Shown: positions 16,995 through 25,762, counted from the stretch's first letter. The stretch: 64,000 bases of DNA from an uncultured Aquimarina sp. (GCA_947489685.1 CANLEM010000003.1:682001-746000), one strand, 5' to 3'. The notes: generated by a model not told the origin, from the letters alone. Numbers and translations are program-made.

Positions 16995-17654
16995 ATGCAG
17001 ACAAAGACATTATCCCTACACCATATTATTAAAGAACCAAAAGGCGACAAACAAAAAGCACCTGTTTTGTTCATGTTTCATGGATATGGTAGCGATGAGA
17101 ACGACTTGTTTTCGTTCTCGGCAGAATTGCCAGAAGAATTATGTATAATTTCTGTAAGAGCCCCCTACCCCATGCAACCTTATGGTAACGCTTGGTATGC
17201 CATTTATTTTGATGCCGCTCAAGGTAAATTTAGCGATGATAAACAAGCCATTTTATCCAGAGATAAGATATCAGATTTTATAGATGAAGCAGTAAATGCA
17301 TATGATTTGGACGCTAATAATGTTACTCTACTAGGTTTTAGTCAGGGAACTATTTTGAGTTATGCCGTGGCACTTTCTTATCCTAACAAGATTAACAATG
17401 TTATTGCGCTTAGCGGATATCTTAACGAAGATATTTTAAAAGAAAACTATGAGCAAAATGATTTTTCGGGATTAAATATCTATTGTTCTCATGGTAGTGT
17501 AGACCAAGTAATACCTGTAGATTGGGCTAAAAAAGCTCCGATTAGATTAGCAGAATTGGGGATACAAACCTCGCTTAACGAATTTCCGGTAGGCCATGGT
17601 GTGGCTCCTCAAAATTTCTACCAGTTTAAAGATTGGCTTATCCAACATATCTAG
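16995..17654 (+). CDS. Alpha/beta hydrolase, phospholipase/carboxylesterase family
   Basis: 219 residues, cytosolic. The serine nucleophile is Ser116 in GFSQG; oxyanion-loop sequence MFHGYGSDENDL lies at 27-38; the acid is Asp170 in HGSVDQVIP and the catalytic histidine His201 in VGHGV. All three triad positions fit the carboxylesterase/phospholipase (YpfH/acyl-protein thioesterase-like) family. It hydrolyses carboxylic or thioester bonds; natural substrate unknown. Eleven bases after the DUF4870-like gene, so probably the last gene of the BatA operon. Confidence 0.87.
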   Translation: MQTKTLSLHHIIKEPKGDKQKAPVLFMFHGYGSDENDLFSFSAELPEELCIISVRAPYPMQPYGNAWYAIYFDAAQGKFSDDKQAILSRDKISDFIDEAVNAYDLDANNVTLLGFSQGTILSYAVALSYPNKINNVIALSGYLNEDILKENYEQNDFSGLNIYCSHGSVDQVIPVDWAKKAPIRLAELGIQTSLNEFPVGHGVAPQNFYQFKDWLIQHI

Positions 17655-17678
17655 TAAGTAGATATGGTATAGATCTTA

Positions 17679-17713
17679 ATCACGCCCATTATACTTGGCA
17701 TAAAAGGCGTGAT
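17679..17713. terminator. Inverted repeat between convergent genes
   Basis: ATCACGCC (17679-17686) and GGCGTGAT (17706-17713) form a perfect GC-containing stem over 19 bases between the esterase stop and the leftward unknown gene's stop. No clear T run on either side, so bidirectional termination is inferred from position. Confidence 0.45.
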
Positions 17714-17743
17714 ATCTAAAACTAATAAAAAATAATTTCTGGT

Positions 17744-18526
17744 TTAACTAGCTGGTTTATATTCTCGCCATATTGGTTTTATTTTTTCTTCTATCATTTT
17801 GGTCCTAAAACGATCAATATCTGTTTTTGTCTTTCGTACGCTTACTATTGCCAAATTAGGTAAGTCAATAGGTACTATACTTAGTAAACCTTTATTACAT
17901 TCATTATTGCTAATTGTTCTCATAAAATAATTAATGTAGATATTATCACTTCCATTATCCGAAAATCTCTTCTTAACTTCTGCTACTTCTGTTATATTAA
18001 AAGGAATGCCTATAACATTCTCTTCAATTTCATTCATTTCAAATAAATTAACAATCCTATTTTTTACTTCAGATATATGTTCCGAAGTATCTAAAACAGG
18101 ATTCGGATAAGAATATTTCCAATATTTACAAGTTGCAGAATATACTATAGGGTTCATAGTAATACCGACCATATAAACATCTCTAAATAGGTTTTTAAGC
18201 TTAGCTTTGATCATAGTTTTCAAAATCAACCCTTTAGGAAAAATAAAACTACCTCTTTCTTCTTCGATAATACCAAGACCCAATCTCATGTATAGGTCTT
18301 TTCTATTTCTTGGGTGTTTACAAGACATAAAATATGCAATACCAATGTCCTTTTTTTTCTTCTTCATGATATACACATCCATTACATCATATTTAGAAAA
18401 TAATTTTCTAAAATTATTAATGTTTACCTCCTCACTAATAGCAGTCATAAACAAATGGTGTACTCTCTTTTCTAATGTAGAATTTTCTTTAATCTCTCTA
18501 ACACGATAGTGTTCTAGCTTTGTCAT
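17744..18526 (-). CDS. Unknown protein, possibly acyltransferase-like
   Basis: 260 residues, not recognised. No signal peptide or membrane helix; basic, with a KKKKKD tract near residue 57. Mixed alpha/beta content with segments such as DIGIAYFMSCKHP, LYMRLGLGIIEEERGSFIFPKGLI and NIYINYFMRTI recalls a GNAT-like N-acyltransferase fold (a strand, a conserved glycine-rich turn, then helices), but no firm motif is present. VYMVGITMNPIVYSATCKYW is the most distinctive stretch for a search. It is a single gene, convergent with the esterase gene and preceded by 440 empty bases. Confidence 0.6.
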   Translation of the reverse strand: MTKLEHYRVREIKENSTLEKRVHHLFMTAISEEVNINNFRKLFSKYDVMDVYIMKKKKKDIGIAYFMSCKHPRNRKDLYMRLGLGIIEEERGSFIFPKGLILKTMIKAKLKNLFRDVYMVGITMNPIVYSATCKYWKYSYPNPVLDTSEHISEVKNRIVNLFEMNEIEENVIGIPFNITEVAEVKKRFSDNGSDNIYINYFMRTISNNECNKGLLSIVPIDLPNLAIVSVRKTKTDIDRFRTKMIEEKIKPIWREYKPAS

Positions 18527-18969
18527 TTTTTGGGGTTTAAATTGGGTATAAATTTTGATCCAAAAACCAATAAATTACACCGATAATTCTTCGCAAATTT
18601 AGAAAGTTTGTTTGGCTAAAAAGGAGTATTTAAAGTTAAATCTAACGTTAACATTTAAATAAAGAAACACTTATAAGATCTTGTAAATCAAATTATTACA
18701 TCCGTAAAAAAGTTGAAAAATATGGTTTATACGTATCAATTTTGTTGCTAATACACGAGAATTTAAACACCCTGTATTAGGTGCATTATCAAATTGGCAA
18801 AAATCATATATCTAAATTGATTTTTTGATAATAAATCACACAGAAGAAATTAACCGATAAGCCAAAATAAATGTTCTTTTTCTATCAAAATTGCAAAAAC
18901 AAGCAATATTAGATCGATTGATATCTTTTGATAAACAAATTCATTTTTAACTATTCGACATTCTTAATC
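18527..18969. other. Intergenic stretch
   Basis: 443 AT-rich bases between two leftward genes. On the leftward strand TAAATTTG (CAAATTTA at 18594-18601) fits a -7 box about 68 bases before the unknown gene's start, without a clear -33 element. I see no ORF of coding character, no strong hairpin and no RNA gene. Confidence 0.5.
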
Positions 18970-21369
18970 CTACAAATGAATATGTACTTTTTTTGATTTG
19001 TTTACCTCCCAATCCAGATTTATCTCCAAAGTATTATTTTGTGACATCCAATTAAACGACACAGAAGTATTATCAATACTTACTGATTTGGGTGATGCAT
19101 TTATATTATGAACAATAAGAGTAGTGTTTTTAGTATATGTGCTAAAATTTGCTCCTTTTTCTATAGATAAGTCAATCGTAAGTTTTTCTGAAGATGTGGT
19201 GCTTTTAAATTGTAATATTTCGTATTTACCATTTTCAAATGCCTTAGGGCTTATCCCATCGTCATTATACAGCTTTCCAGAACTTGTCTTTACAGCACTA
19301 TCATGATAATAATGTAATTCTAATTTTTTGATGGAATACACATCGGTAGTTTGCACTGGTGCGACCATAGGAATAAATGAACCTGATTTTACAAATACCG
19401 GAATATGATCCTCTACAATTTCTACAGTTTTATAGGCTCCTCCTACATATTTTTTATCCGTAAAAAAGTCATACCAATTTGCTCCCGCAGGAAAAGGAAC
19501 ATCCATAGAGGCTATCCCTGACTTCACTACAGGCGAAACTAGAAAGTTATCTCCCCATAAATAGGTAAAACTCATTTCTTGAAACTCCTTATCTTCTGGG
19601 TTTTCAAAAAACAAGGGTCTCATTAAGGGTATTCCTTTTTGATTATTATCAAACGCAATCGTATAGTTATAAGGTAGCATACTATACCTAAGATCGATAC
19701 TCTTTTTGGCTAATTCTCGTGTTTTTTGATCATGAAACACTGGTTCGGGAGCAATATGCTCTTGAGCATGCGGTCTAAAAATTGGTTGAAAAACTCCATA
19801 TTGTAACCATCTCGTATATAATTCACTATCAAATTTCTCTCCGCCAGCAAAACCACCCAAATCAGAGTGCATATATCCCAATCCTTGTATTCCCATGGAT
19901 AATGCAATTTCAGTTTGTGGTTGTAATCCTCCCCAACTTCTATTTACATCTCCTGACCAGGGGATCATACCAAAACGTTGAGATCCAGAGTACCCCGCTC
20001 GCATTAATATAAAAGGTCTTTGATCTGGAAAATCTTTTTGATACCCTTCTTGAATTAATTTTGCCCAGTCATGACCATAAATATTATGTACTTCGTCTGC
20101 ACTGCCGGTGGCATGCTGTAAATTAGACGGGTGCACTTCGGGTTCTCCGAGATCACCCCACCAACCAGCAACTCCATAATCTTGAGTAAATTCTTTATAA
20201 ATATTCCAGAACCATTCTTTTCCTTTAGGATCATATATATCTATTATCCCTGTATTTCCGAAATAAAAATCATATGTAAAAGGATTACCTACAGTGTCTT
20301 TACCCAGCACTCTTTCTTTTACAGCTTCATCCCATTTTTTGGATGTGGTAAGTACAAAAGGCTCTGTAATCAGAACGGTTTTTACTCCTTTATCTTTAAA
20401 ATCATTAATCATTTGCTTAGGATTCGGAAAAGAGTCTTTTAAAAACTCAAGATTACCCATATGACCTTTGATTTCTTTACCAAACCAATAAATATCAAGT
20501 ATCACTGCATCTAATGGGATACTATCGGTTACAAATTTATTTACTGTTTCTCTGGTTTCACGTTCAGAATGATAACCAAAACGACTTGCAAAATTTCCAA
20601 ATGCCCATCGGGGTGGTAATGGTTGTTTTCCTGTTAAGTCAGTATATTGATCCATTAAATCCTTCCAGTCATTACCTGCAACTACCTGATAGGTCTTTCT
20701 TCCACCTATCGTTTCATAACTTAGTGTATTATCTTTTTTGCTATCAATATCCAGAAAACCTATGGGGGCATTATCAAAATGAACCGCGTAGACTTTTGAA
20801 GAAAATACTAACGGCATTGTAAAATTCATAAGTTCGGAGTGCGTTTCGTACCCATAATGTGCTCTGTTATATAATTGCAGTCTCTTCCCTCTTCGGTTCA
20901 TACCGACTACTCTTGATCCTCCTCCATAGATAACTTCATTTTTATCCAAGTTGAAATTCAAAATTTCGGTAGTATCTGTTTTTATATATCCTTCATTTTC
21001 AGAAATTAGCTCTTTTCCTTTATACGTATATGAAATTTGAAAAGGCTCTTTGGTAATATGCACATCAATCCCATTAGTTTCGATAGTTAAAACACTATCA
21101 TTTTCATGGATCAACGTTTTAGTTTGTCTCGGTTCTAAAACTACGGCATGAGATTTTGTGTTATAGGTTTCTCCTTTTGGTATAAATGAAGTTTCTATAA
21201 TTTTATCTGAAAAAACTTTAAATAGGTATTTTCCATCCTTTTTAAAAACTTCGATATGACTGTCTTTATTTTCGTAGCCTTGGTACTCTCCTACGTACTC
21301 TTTTTTGCAGGCTGTAGTAGAAATGATGATATATAAAACGAACAGAGGAAATAGAAACTTGATCTTCAT
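18970..21369 (-). CDS. GH31 family glycosidase lipoprotein
   Basis: 799 residues with a lipoprotein signal ending STTAC (Cys21) followed by KKE, suggesting surface exposure. An N-terminal beta-sandwich precedes the GH31 TIM barrel: ILDIYWFGKEIKGHMGNLEF on an early strand, the nucleophile region GWWGDLGEPEVHP (Asp in the WGD position), IPWSGDVNRSWGGLQ (likely acid/base region), MHSDLGGFAGG and PIFRPHAQEHIAPEP, then a C-terminal beta domain. GH31 enzymes cleave alpha-glucosidic or alpha-xylosidic bonds by retention. No SusC/SusD pair lies nearby, so it is not in a classical polysaccharide utilisation locus. Substrate (alpha-glucan, xyloside or sulfoquinovoside-like) cannot be decided. Confidence 0.87.
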   Translation of the reverse strand: MKIKFLFPLFVLYIIISTTACKKEYVGEYQGYENKDSHIEVFKKDGKYLFKVFSDKIIETSFIPKGETYNTKSHAVVLEPRQTKTLIHENDSVLTIETNGIDVHITKEPFQISYTYKGKELISENEGYIKTDTTEILNFNLDKNEVIYGGGSRVVGMNRRGKRLQLYNRAHYGYETHSELMNFTMPLVFSSKVYAVHFDNAPIGFLDIDSKKDNTLSYETIGGRKTYQVVAGNDWKDLMDQYTDLTGKQPLPPRWAFGNFASRFGYHSERETRETVNKFVTDSIPLDAVILDIYWFGKEIKGHMGNLEFLKDSFPNPKQMINDFKDKGVKTVLITEPFVLTTSKKWDEAVKERVLGKDTVGNPFTYDFYFGNTGIIDIYDPKGKEWFWNIYKEFTQDYGVAGWWGDLGEPEVHPSNLQHATGSADEVHNIYGHDWAKLIQEGYQKDFPDQRPFILMRAGYSGSQRFGMIPWSGDVNRSWGGLQPQTEIALSMGIQGLGYMHSDLGGFAGGEKFDSELYTRWLQYGVFQPIFRPHAQEHIAPEPVFHDQKTRELAKKSIDLRYSMLPYNYTIAFDNNQKGIPLMRPLFFENPEDKEFQEMSFTYLWGDNFLVSPVVKSGIASMDVPFPAGANWYDFFTDKKYVGGAYKTVEIVEDHIPVFVKSGSFIPMVAPVQTTDVYSIKKLELHYYHDSAVKTSSGKLYNDDGISPKAFENGKYEILQFKSTTSSEKLTIDLSIEKGANFSTYTKNTTLIVHNINASPKSVSIDNTSVSFNWMSQNNTLEINLDWEVNKSKKVHIHL

Positions 21370-21592
21370 GTTTTGATTTGTATTTCTTTAATAGAATTAA
21401 AATCAAATATAACCGAATCCTCTTAGAATAAAAGTATCGCTATACTATGTGCTTTAAAATTATTGAATAATTAGCAAAAGTGGCTATATGCCGCAATAAT
21501 CATAAAATTTTACTACAACGTTTGCGTAAAGATTTTAGATAAAAATTAAATCTACATTTTATCTATAGAAACGTCTCTTGTATGGTGCGTTT

Positions 21593-21609
21593 GCCTGCCG
21601 AAGGCGGCA
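21593..21609. repeat. GC-rich short palindrome, REP-like
   Basis: TGCCG (21596-21600) and CGGCA (21605-21609) flank AAGG, inside GCCTGCCGAAGGCGGCA. In an AT-rich gap this GC-rich unit stands out, and from memory similar CCTGCCGAAGGCAGG units recur in Flavobacteriaceae intergenic DNA. It lies 30 bases past the leftward HEAT-like gene's stop, where it might also aid transcript ending. Confidence 0.4.
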
Positions 21610-21639
21610 TATGCAATATACAAACTGTTGTGTATAGTT

Positions 21640-22392
21640 TTATTTTCTGTCTTTGATATCATCAATCAATTTTTCAATTTCTAATCTTAAATATCGATCT
21701 TTTGATTTTCTCTTACCTTTTTCTAATATTGGAATCGTTTCTTTTGTAGACGTTTTCCAGATTACCCCTAGTATTTTTAGCATAAAATCATCACCACTGG
21801 TTTTAAATTCTTTCAAAAGAAAATCATGAATTTCTGGATGATCCGAATTTCTTAATGCTTCTATAGCGGCTAATCTTTCATAATATTCCCCATGTATTAT
21901 AATACTTTTAATGGGTTCGATATCATAATCTATTGTTTTCTTAAATTTCCATAAGCCTTGAAGAATTTCAATTTTATAATTTACTTCGTTATTCAATTGT
22001 TTCATCAAAAAATAGTAAATCTCTTCGTTGTTAGTATTTCCACATAAAGAAGAAAGACAGGAATATATCTTGTCTTTTTTATCATAGTATTCTTCTTGAT
22101 CTAAAAAACTAATAAGCTTATTCTTAAATTCGAGGTTTTTCAAATTCCTCACTTGAGTTCTTACATAATGACCTATAAAGTCTTCAGATCCATAAGATTT
22201 TAATACTTTTTGTTTTTCTACAACTACATTAGAGAAATACTCTGAAGATTCCATATTATCAAGTAGAAAGCTAATATCTTTTTTTTCCAGCTCATCAGTA
22301 AACCTTTGCTTTTCGTTCTCAAATTCTCTTTTTAATTTGATCTTCTCTTTATCGTCACTTGATCTAAAAAAAACAGAAAGAAAATTCTTCAT
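21640..22392 (-). CDS. Unknown helical protein, HEAT-like repeats
   Basis: 250 residues, not assigned to a named family. The N-terminus is short and hydrophobic (MKNFLSVFFRSSDDKE), but too weak for a signal call, and is followed by a charged helix to about residue 45. The remainder is a series of paired helices (CLSSLCGNTNNEEIYYFLMKQL, IHGEYYERLAAIEALRNSDHPEIHDFLLKEF, MLKILGVIWKTSTKETIPILEKG) with the A-L-D-P-like turns of HEAT/PBS repeats, a protein-binding scaffold. Role unknown. It is transcribed leftward, 61 bases after the next upstream gene, possibly in one unit with the MBL-fold gene. Confidence 0.6.
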   Translation of the reverse strand: MKNFLSVFFRSSDDKEKIKLKREFENEKQRFTDELEKKDISFLLDNMESSEYFSNVVVEKQKVLKSYGSEDFIGHYVRTQVRNLKNLEFKNKLISFLDQEEYYDKKDKIYSCLSSLCGNTNNEEIYYFLMKQLNNEVNYKIEILQGLWKFKKTIDYDIEPIKSIIIHGEYYERLAAIEALRNSDHPEIHDFLLKEFKTSGDDFMLKILGVIWKTSTKETIPILEKGKRKSKDRYLRLEIEKLIDDIKDRK

Positions 22393-22453
22393 AAGTAAAC
22401 TGTCATTGATTTATTAATATGGTTTTTGGAATTATACACAACAAGAAGATAAG

Positions 22454-22963
22454 TTAACTTTTGGGGTACAAGAAAGATTTTAATACCTCAAAATCTACAA
22501 CCCCATCATCTCTTACATCATAAATAATAAATAATTGCCCCCAGTAGACACCATCAGTAAAATCTGCAATAATCCATTTATGATTTAACAATCTAACTTT
22601 GTTTATTGCCATATTGCCTTCCATTCCTACAAAGGGAACAATTGGATTATCTTCTCCGGCTTTGTTTTGAGCAATGATCTGATCACTAATGGTTAACTCT
22701 AATTTTTTTGCATCATATCCCTGTTCTTCAAAATAAGCTACAGCTTCTTCATCACTATCCAAGCTAAAATAAGTAAGATCCATATTTATATCTATTAATG
22801 AATCTATTGCAGCTGTTGCGCTTGTTTCTTTTTCTTTTATTATCTCTTCAAGATTTGCAATTTTGGTATCATATGATTCTTGCGCCTTCTTGGCATTCAT
22901 AAATTGAAAAAGCACAAATAATGCTGTAAAAATGAATAAATACATGAAAATCTTATTCTTCAT
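22454..22963 (-). CDS. Conserved small membrane-anchored protein of unknown function
   Basis: 169 residues. One N-terminal membrane helix (IFMYLFIFTALFVLFQFM) is followed by a short coiled coil (QESYDTKIANLEEIIKEKE) and a soluble domain of about 110 residues ending in GVVDFEVLKSFLYP. The domain includes LLNHKWIIADFTDGVYWGQLFIIYDV. It is predicted to face the periplasm. The start codon is one base after the stop of the MBL-fold gene upstream on this strand, so they are translationally coupled, which suggests related jobs. I believe this pair is conserved in Flavobacteriaceae, but that is memory. No function can be inferred from sequence. Confidence 0.7.
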   Translation of the reverse strand: MKNKIFMYLFIFTALFVLFQFMNAKKAQESYDTKIANLEEIIKEKETSATAAIDSLIDINMDLTYFSLDSDEEAVAYFEEQGYDAKKLELTISDQIIAQNKAGEDNPIVPFVGMEGNMAINKVRLLNHKWIIADFTDGVYWGQLFIIYDVRDDGVVDFEVLKSFLYPKS

Positions 22964-22964
22964 A

Positions 22965-23726
22965 TCAAATTGTAATTTTTAAATTATCGTAAGCTATATA
23001 TACGTTTTCTGGTAATTTGTTTTCTACTTCGGCATGAAACCCGAGCATATGACTAATGTGTGTAAGGTATGCTTTTTTGGGTTTTATTTCGGCTATAAAT
23101 TCAAGAGCTTCCTCAAGATTAAAGTGCGAATGATGTGGTTCGATCCTTAAAGCGTTAACTACTAATACTTTTACATTTTTTAATTTCTCCTTTTCTTCTG
23201 GCGCCACAGTTTTTACATCTGTGAGATATGCAAAATCATTAAATCTAAACCCAAATACCTGAAGTCTGTTGTGCATTGTATTAATAGGCACCACACTTAG
23301 ATCTTGTAACATAAAAGGTTGGTTTAACAACTCGTGTTCAATAACACTTGGTGCTCCGGGGTATTTATCTTCAGACGAAAAAATATAGTTAAATCTAATT
23401 CTTAATGACTCTAATACTCTTTTGTGTGCATAAATAGGAATATCCCCTTGTCTGAAGAAAAAAGGGCGTATATCATCTAATCCCATAGTATGGTCTGCAT
23501 GCTCATGGGTAAATACCACTCCGTCAATTTTTGATACTTTATTAGCCAACATTTGTTGTCTAAAATCTGGTCCGCAATCCACTACATAAGTATATTGATC
23601 CCACGAAACCAAAATTGAAACCCGAAGCCGTTTATCTCTTGGATCTTTACTATGGCAAACAGGGTGATTACTTCCAATAACTGGAATTCCTTGAGAAGTA
23701 CCTGTTCCGAGAAATGTAATTTCCAT
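22965..23726 (-). CDS. MBL-fold metallo-hydrolase (PhnP/RNase Z-like)
   Basis: 253 residues. The metallo-beta-lactamase motif HEHADH is at 74-79, after GTGTSQGIPVIGSNHPVCHS at the N-terminus, a pattern of the PhnP/YcbJ-like phosphodiesterase branch in which the cysteine and histidine pair may bind an extra metal. Later ligands lie in TMHNRLQVFGF, YLTDV and HSHFN/THISHMLG. The likely reaction is hydrolysis of a phosphodiester (cyclic phosphate or nucleotide); the substrate is unknown. Cytosolic. First gene of the leftward pair with the small membrane protein. Divergent from the 23893 gene across 166 bases. Confidence 0.85.
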   Translation of the reverse strand: MEITFLGTGTSQGIPVIGSNHPVCHSKDPRDKRLRVSILVSWDQYTYVVDCGPDFRQQMLANKVSKIDGVVFTHEHADHTMGLDDIRPFFFRQGDIPIYAHKRVLESLRIRFNYIFSSEDKYPGAPSVIEHELLNQPFMLQDLSVVPINTMHNRLQVFGFRFNDFAYLTDVKTVAPEEKEKLKNVKVLVVNALRIEPHHSHFNLEEALEFIAEIKPKKAYLTHISHMLGFHAEVENKLPENVYIAYDNLKITI

Positions 23727-23892
23727 AGTATGTTATCTAAGCGCAAATGTAATTATATTTTTTTGGCAAAATTTATAGAGATATCTTAATTATTATCAAC
23801 AAGAGTAATAAAGTGTAGAAATTTTCATTCAAGCTTTTTTAATAATGTAGGTATTACTACCTTTACATTAAACAAAAAAAGCCCTTTTTACT

Positions 23893-25347
23893 ATGCCTAT
23901 CACAATAATGGGAGATAAGGAATTTGAGTCTGTCCCCTCAATAAAGAGCAAAGCTTTACGTATTAACCTGAACCAAAATATCTATGGTACTTTTGCCGAA
24001 ATTGGTGCAGGTCAGGAAACAGTAAGAAATTTTTTTAGAGCTGGTGGTGCCTCTGGTACTATTGCAAAAGCAATGAGTGCCTATGATAAAGATTTTAGTG
24101 ATGCCATTTACGGTATCGAAAATGACAAACGGTACGTAACCGAAGCCAGGCTAAAGAAAATGCTTCGACACGAGGTCGGTCTTATAGAACAAAGAATCAC
24201 AAGAGAAAAACATCCTAACAAATTGTTTTTTAGTTATGCAAATACTGTTGCAACAATAGATTTTGCAAAAAAATATAAAGGTCATGGATGGGTAGGAATT
24301 CGATATCAAACGGTACCCAATGAAGATTATAATGAGATTACATTACACATTAGATTTCATGAAAATGACGCGCGTTTACAACAGATGACCCTTGGTATAC
24401 TTGGTGTTAACTTGATCTATGGTGCTTATTATAAGTATGACAATCCCAAAAAATTATTAAGATACCTATACGACCACTTAGACAAGGATCAAATAGAAAT
24501 TGATACCATAAATTTTTCTGGACCGCGATTTACCAAGGTAGACAATCGCCTGATGAGTTTACAATTGGTAAAAAATGGAATGACAGAAGCAGTAATGTTT
24601 GGTCCCGATGGGAATAATATATTGCCTGCAGCAATTTTATACAAGAAAAACATATTGGCTCTTAGAGGTAGTTTCAGACCTGTAACTAAGGTTAATATGG
24701 ACATTTATAAGAAATCACTCAATATCTTTTTAAGTGAAAACAAAGTAAAGAAAGATAAAACGGTGGTTATATTCGAAATCACTTTATCCAATTTAAGAGC
24801 CGAAGGAGAAATTGACGAAGAAGATTTTATGGCTAGAGCTCGACTGTTATGCTCACTGGGGCAAACGGTAATGATTTCTAATTTTAAAGAATACTATAAA
24901 GTAGTTGAGTATTTCTCTAATTACACCAAAGAGCGAATGGCATTAGCCATGGGTGTAAATAATTTGATCGATATTTTTGACGAGAAATATTACAGGCATT
25001 TAAGTGGTGGTATTCTTGAAGCTTTTGGTAAGCTTTTCTTTAAGGACTTAAAAGTATATTTATACCCGTTAAAAAATCATGATACCGGTAAACTTACGGA
25101 TAGTGATAACTTAAAAGTACATCCAAGAATGAAAGAATTATACAAATTCTTTAAATACAATGGTAAATTGGTAGATATTACCGATTATGATGAAAGTATC
25201 ATGGACATTTTTTCTAGAGAGGTACTTCAAAAAATTCTAGAAGGAGAAACTGGTTGGGAAGATCAATTACCAGATCTTATTCCTGAAATGATCAAAGCCA
25301 ATAACTTTTTTGGATATAAAAGTATTGAAGCGGCGAAAGCAAAATAA
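23893..25347 (+). CDS. Conserved Bacteroidota cytosolic protein of unknown function
   Basis: 484 residues, no signal peptide and no membrane helix. Distinctive stretches are NQNIYGTFAEIGAGQETVRNFFRAGGASGTIAKAMSAYDK near the N-terminus, KLFFSYANTVATIDF, GWVGIRYQ, LHIRFHENDARLQQM and the C-terminal GETGWEDQLPDLIPEMIKA. I recognise it as widespread in Flavobacteriia, where database entries sometimes call it a TonB-dependent receptor; nothing in the sequence supports that name. The AEIGAG...FRAGGASGT section looks like a nucleotide- or phosphate-binding loop, an inference only. Monocistronic, ended by a strong terminator. Confidence 0.7.
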   Translation: MPITIMGDKEFESVPSIKSKALRINLNQNIYGTFAEIGAGQETVRNFFRAGGASGTIAKAMSAYDKDFSDAIYGIENDKRYVTEARLKKMLRHEVGLIEQRITREKHPNKLFFSYANTVATIDFAKKYKGHGWVGIRYQTVPNEDYNEITLHIRFHENDARLQQMTLGILGVNLIYGAYYKYDNPKKLLRYLYDHLDKDQIEIDTINFSGPRFTKVDNRLMSLQLVKNGMTEAVMFGPDGNNILPAAILYKKNILALRGSFRPVTKVNMDIYKKSLNIFLSENKVKKDKTVVIFEITLSNLRAEGEIDEEDFMARARLLCSLGQTVMISNFKEYYKVVEYFSNYTKERMALAMGVNNLIDIFDEKYYRHLSGGILEAFGKLFFKDLKVYLYPLKNHDTGKLTDSDNLKVHPRMKELYKFFKYNGKLVDITDYDESIMDIFSREVLQKILEGETGWEDQLPDLIPEMIKANNFFGYKSIEAAKAK

Positions 25348-25370
25348 TTATAAGTTTCGCATAAAAAAAA

Positions 25371-25404
25371 GCACTATTCTCAAAAAAAGAATAGTGCTTT
25401 TTTT
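25371..25404 (+). terminator. Strong rho-independent terminator
   Basis: GCACTATTCT (25371-25380) pairs perfectly with AGAATAGTGC (25388-25397) over 7 bases, followed by seven T. The A run ahead of it would give a T run on the other strand too, so it may work in both directions. Confidence 0.93.
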
Positions 25405-25483
25405 ATTTAAACATAGTCTCATTAAACCAGGAGAATCTATTTTAATAATTAATAGACTATAAGTTGTTCAATTTAAGTTGCAC

Positions 25484-25499
25484 TAAATTGTACAATTTA
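25484..25499. promoter_or_regulatory. 16-bp perfect palindrome upstream of the RiPP precursor
   Basis: TAAATTGTACAATTTA is its own reverse complement. CAATTTAAG occurs at 25469-25477 and again, as the palindrome's right edge, at 25493-25501, 24 bases apart. It lies 110 bases before the precursor start in otherwise empty DNA, which is what a repressor or activator site would look like. Function is inferred. Confidence 0.4.
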
Positions 25500-25609
25500 A
25501 GGTAATCAGTCTTTTTATCTTCTCAAATACTACATAATTTAGTCTTGTTCGATTAAGAATAAGGTATAGCCGAAAGCCTTTATAAAATGTAGGCACTAAC
25601 ACATAAATT

Positions 25610-25762
25610 ATGAAAAAATCTAAAGATTTAAAATTGAATTTAAACAAAGAAACTATCTCTAAGTTAGAACAACTGAAAATTCAAGGAGGGCATTATTCTT
25701 GTACACCTACGTGCACTCAAACAGCATTACATAGCCGATGTGGTAATCAAATGTGTTATTAA
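25610..25762 (+). CDS. Orphan RiPP precursor, class I lanthipeptide-like
   Basis: A 50-residue peptide beginning MKKSKDLKLNLNKETISKLE. The leader part (K-L-LNKETIS-L) and the break at IQGG (residues 24-27, a double-glycine cleavage site) match the Bacteroidota natural-product precursor families annotated as class I lanthipeptides, where LNK-TI-L serves as the recognition element. The core after GG is 23 residues, HYSCTPTCTQTALHSRCGNQMCY, given here in two parts: the first half holds Cys31 and Cys35 with Thr at 32, 34, 36 and 38, the second Cys44 and Cys49 with Ser42. Thr/Ser for dehydration and four Cys for thioether rings are thus all present. No LanB, LanC, radical SAM or transporter gene lies in the window, so the modifying enzymes, if any, are elsewhere. 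Confidence 0.8.
   Translation: MKKSKDLKLNLNKETISKLEQLKIQGGHYSCTPTCTQTALHSRCGNQMCY

Noticed and set aside
20131..20442. Rightward frames inside the GH31 gene
   Set aside because: They oppose a clear GH31 coding frame and read as random hydrophobic sequence.
23893..25347. TonB-dependent receptor
   Set aside because: No signal peptide, plug or beta-barrel is present.
25610..25762. RiPP biosynthetic cluster around the precursor
   Set aside because: The neighbours are a cytosolic unknown and bcp; no modifying enzyme or transporter was seen, so only an orphan precursor is claimed.
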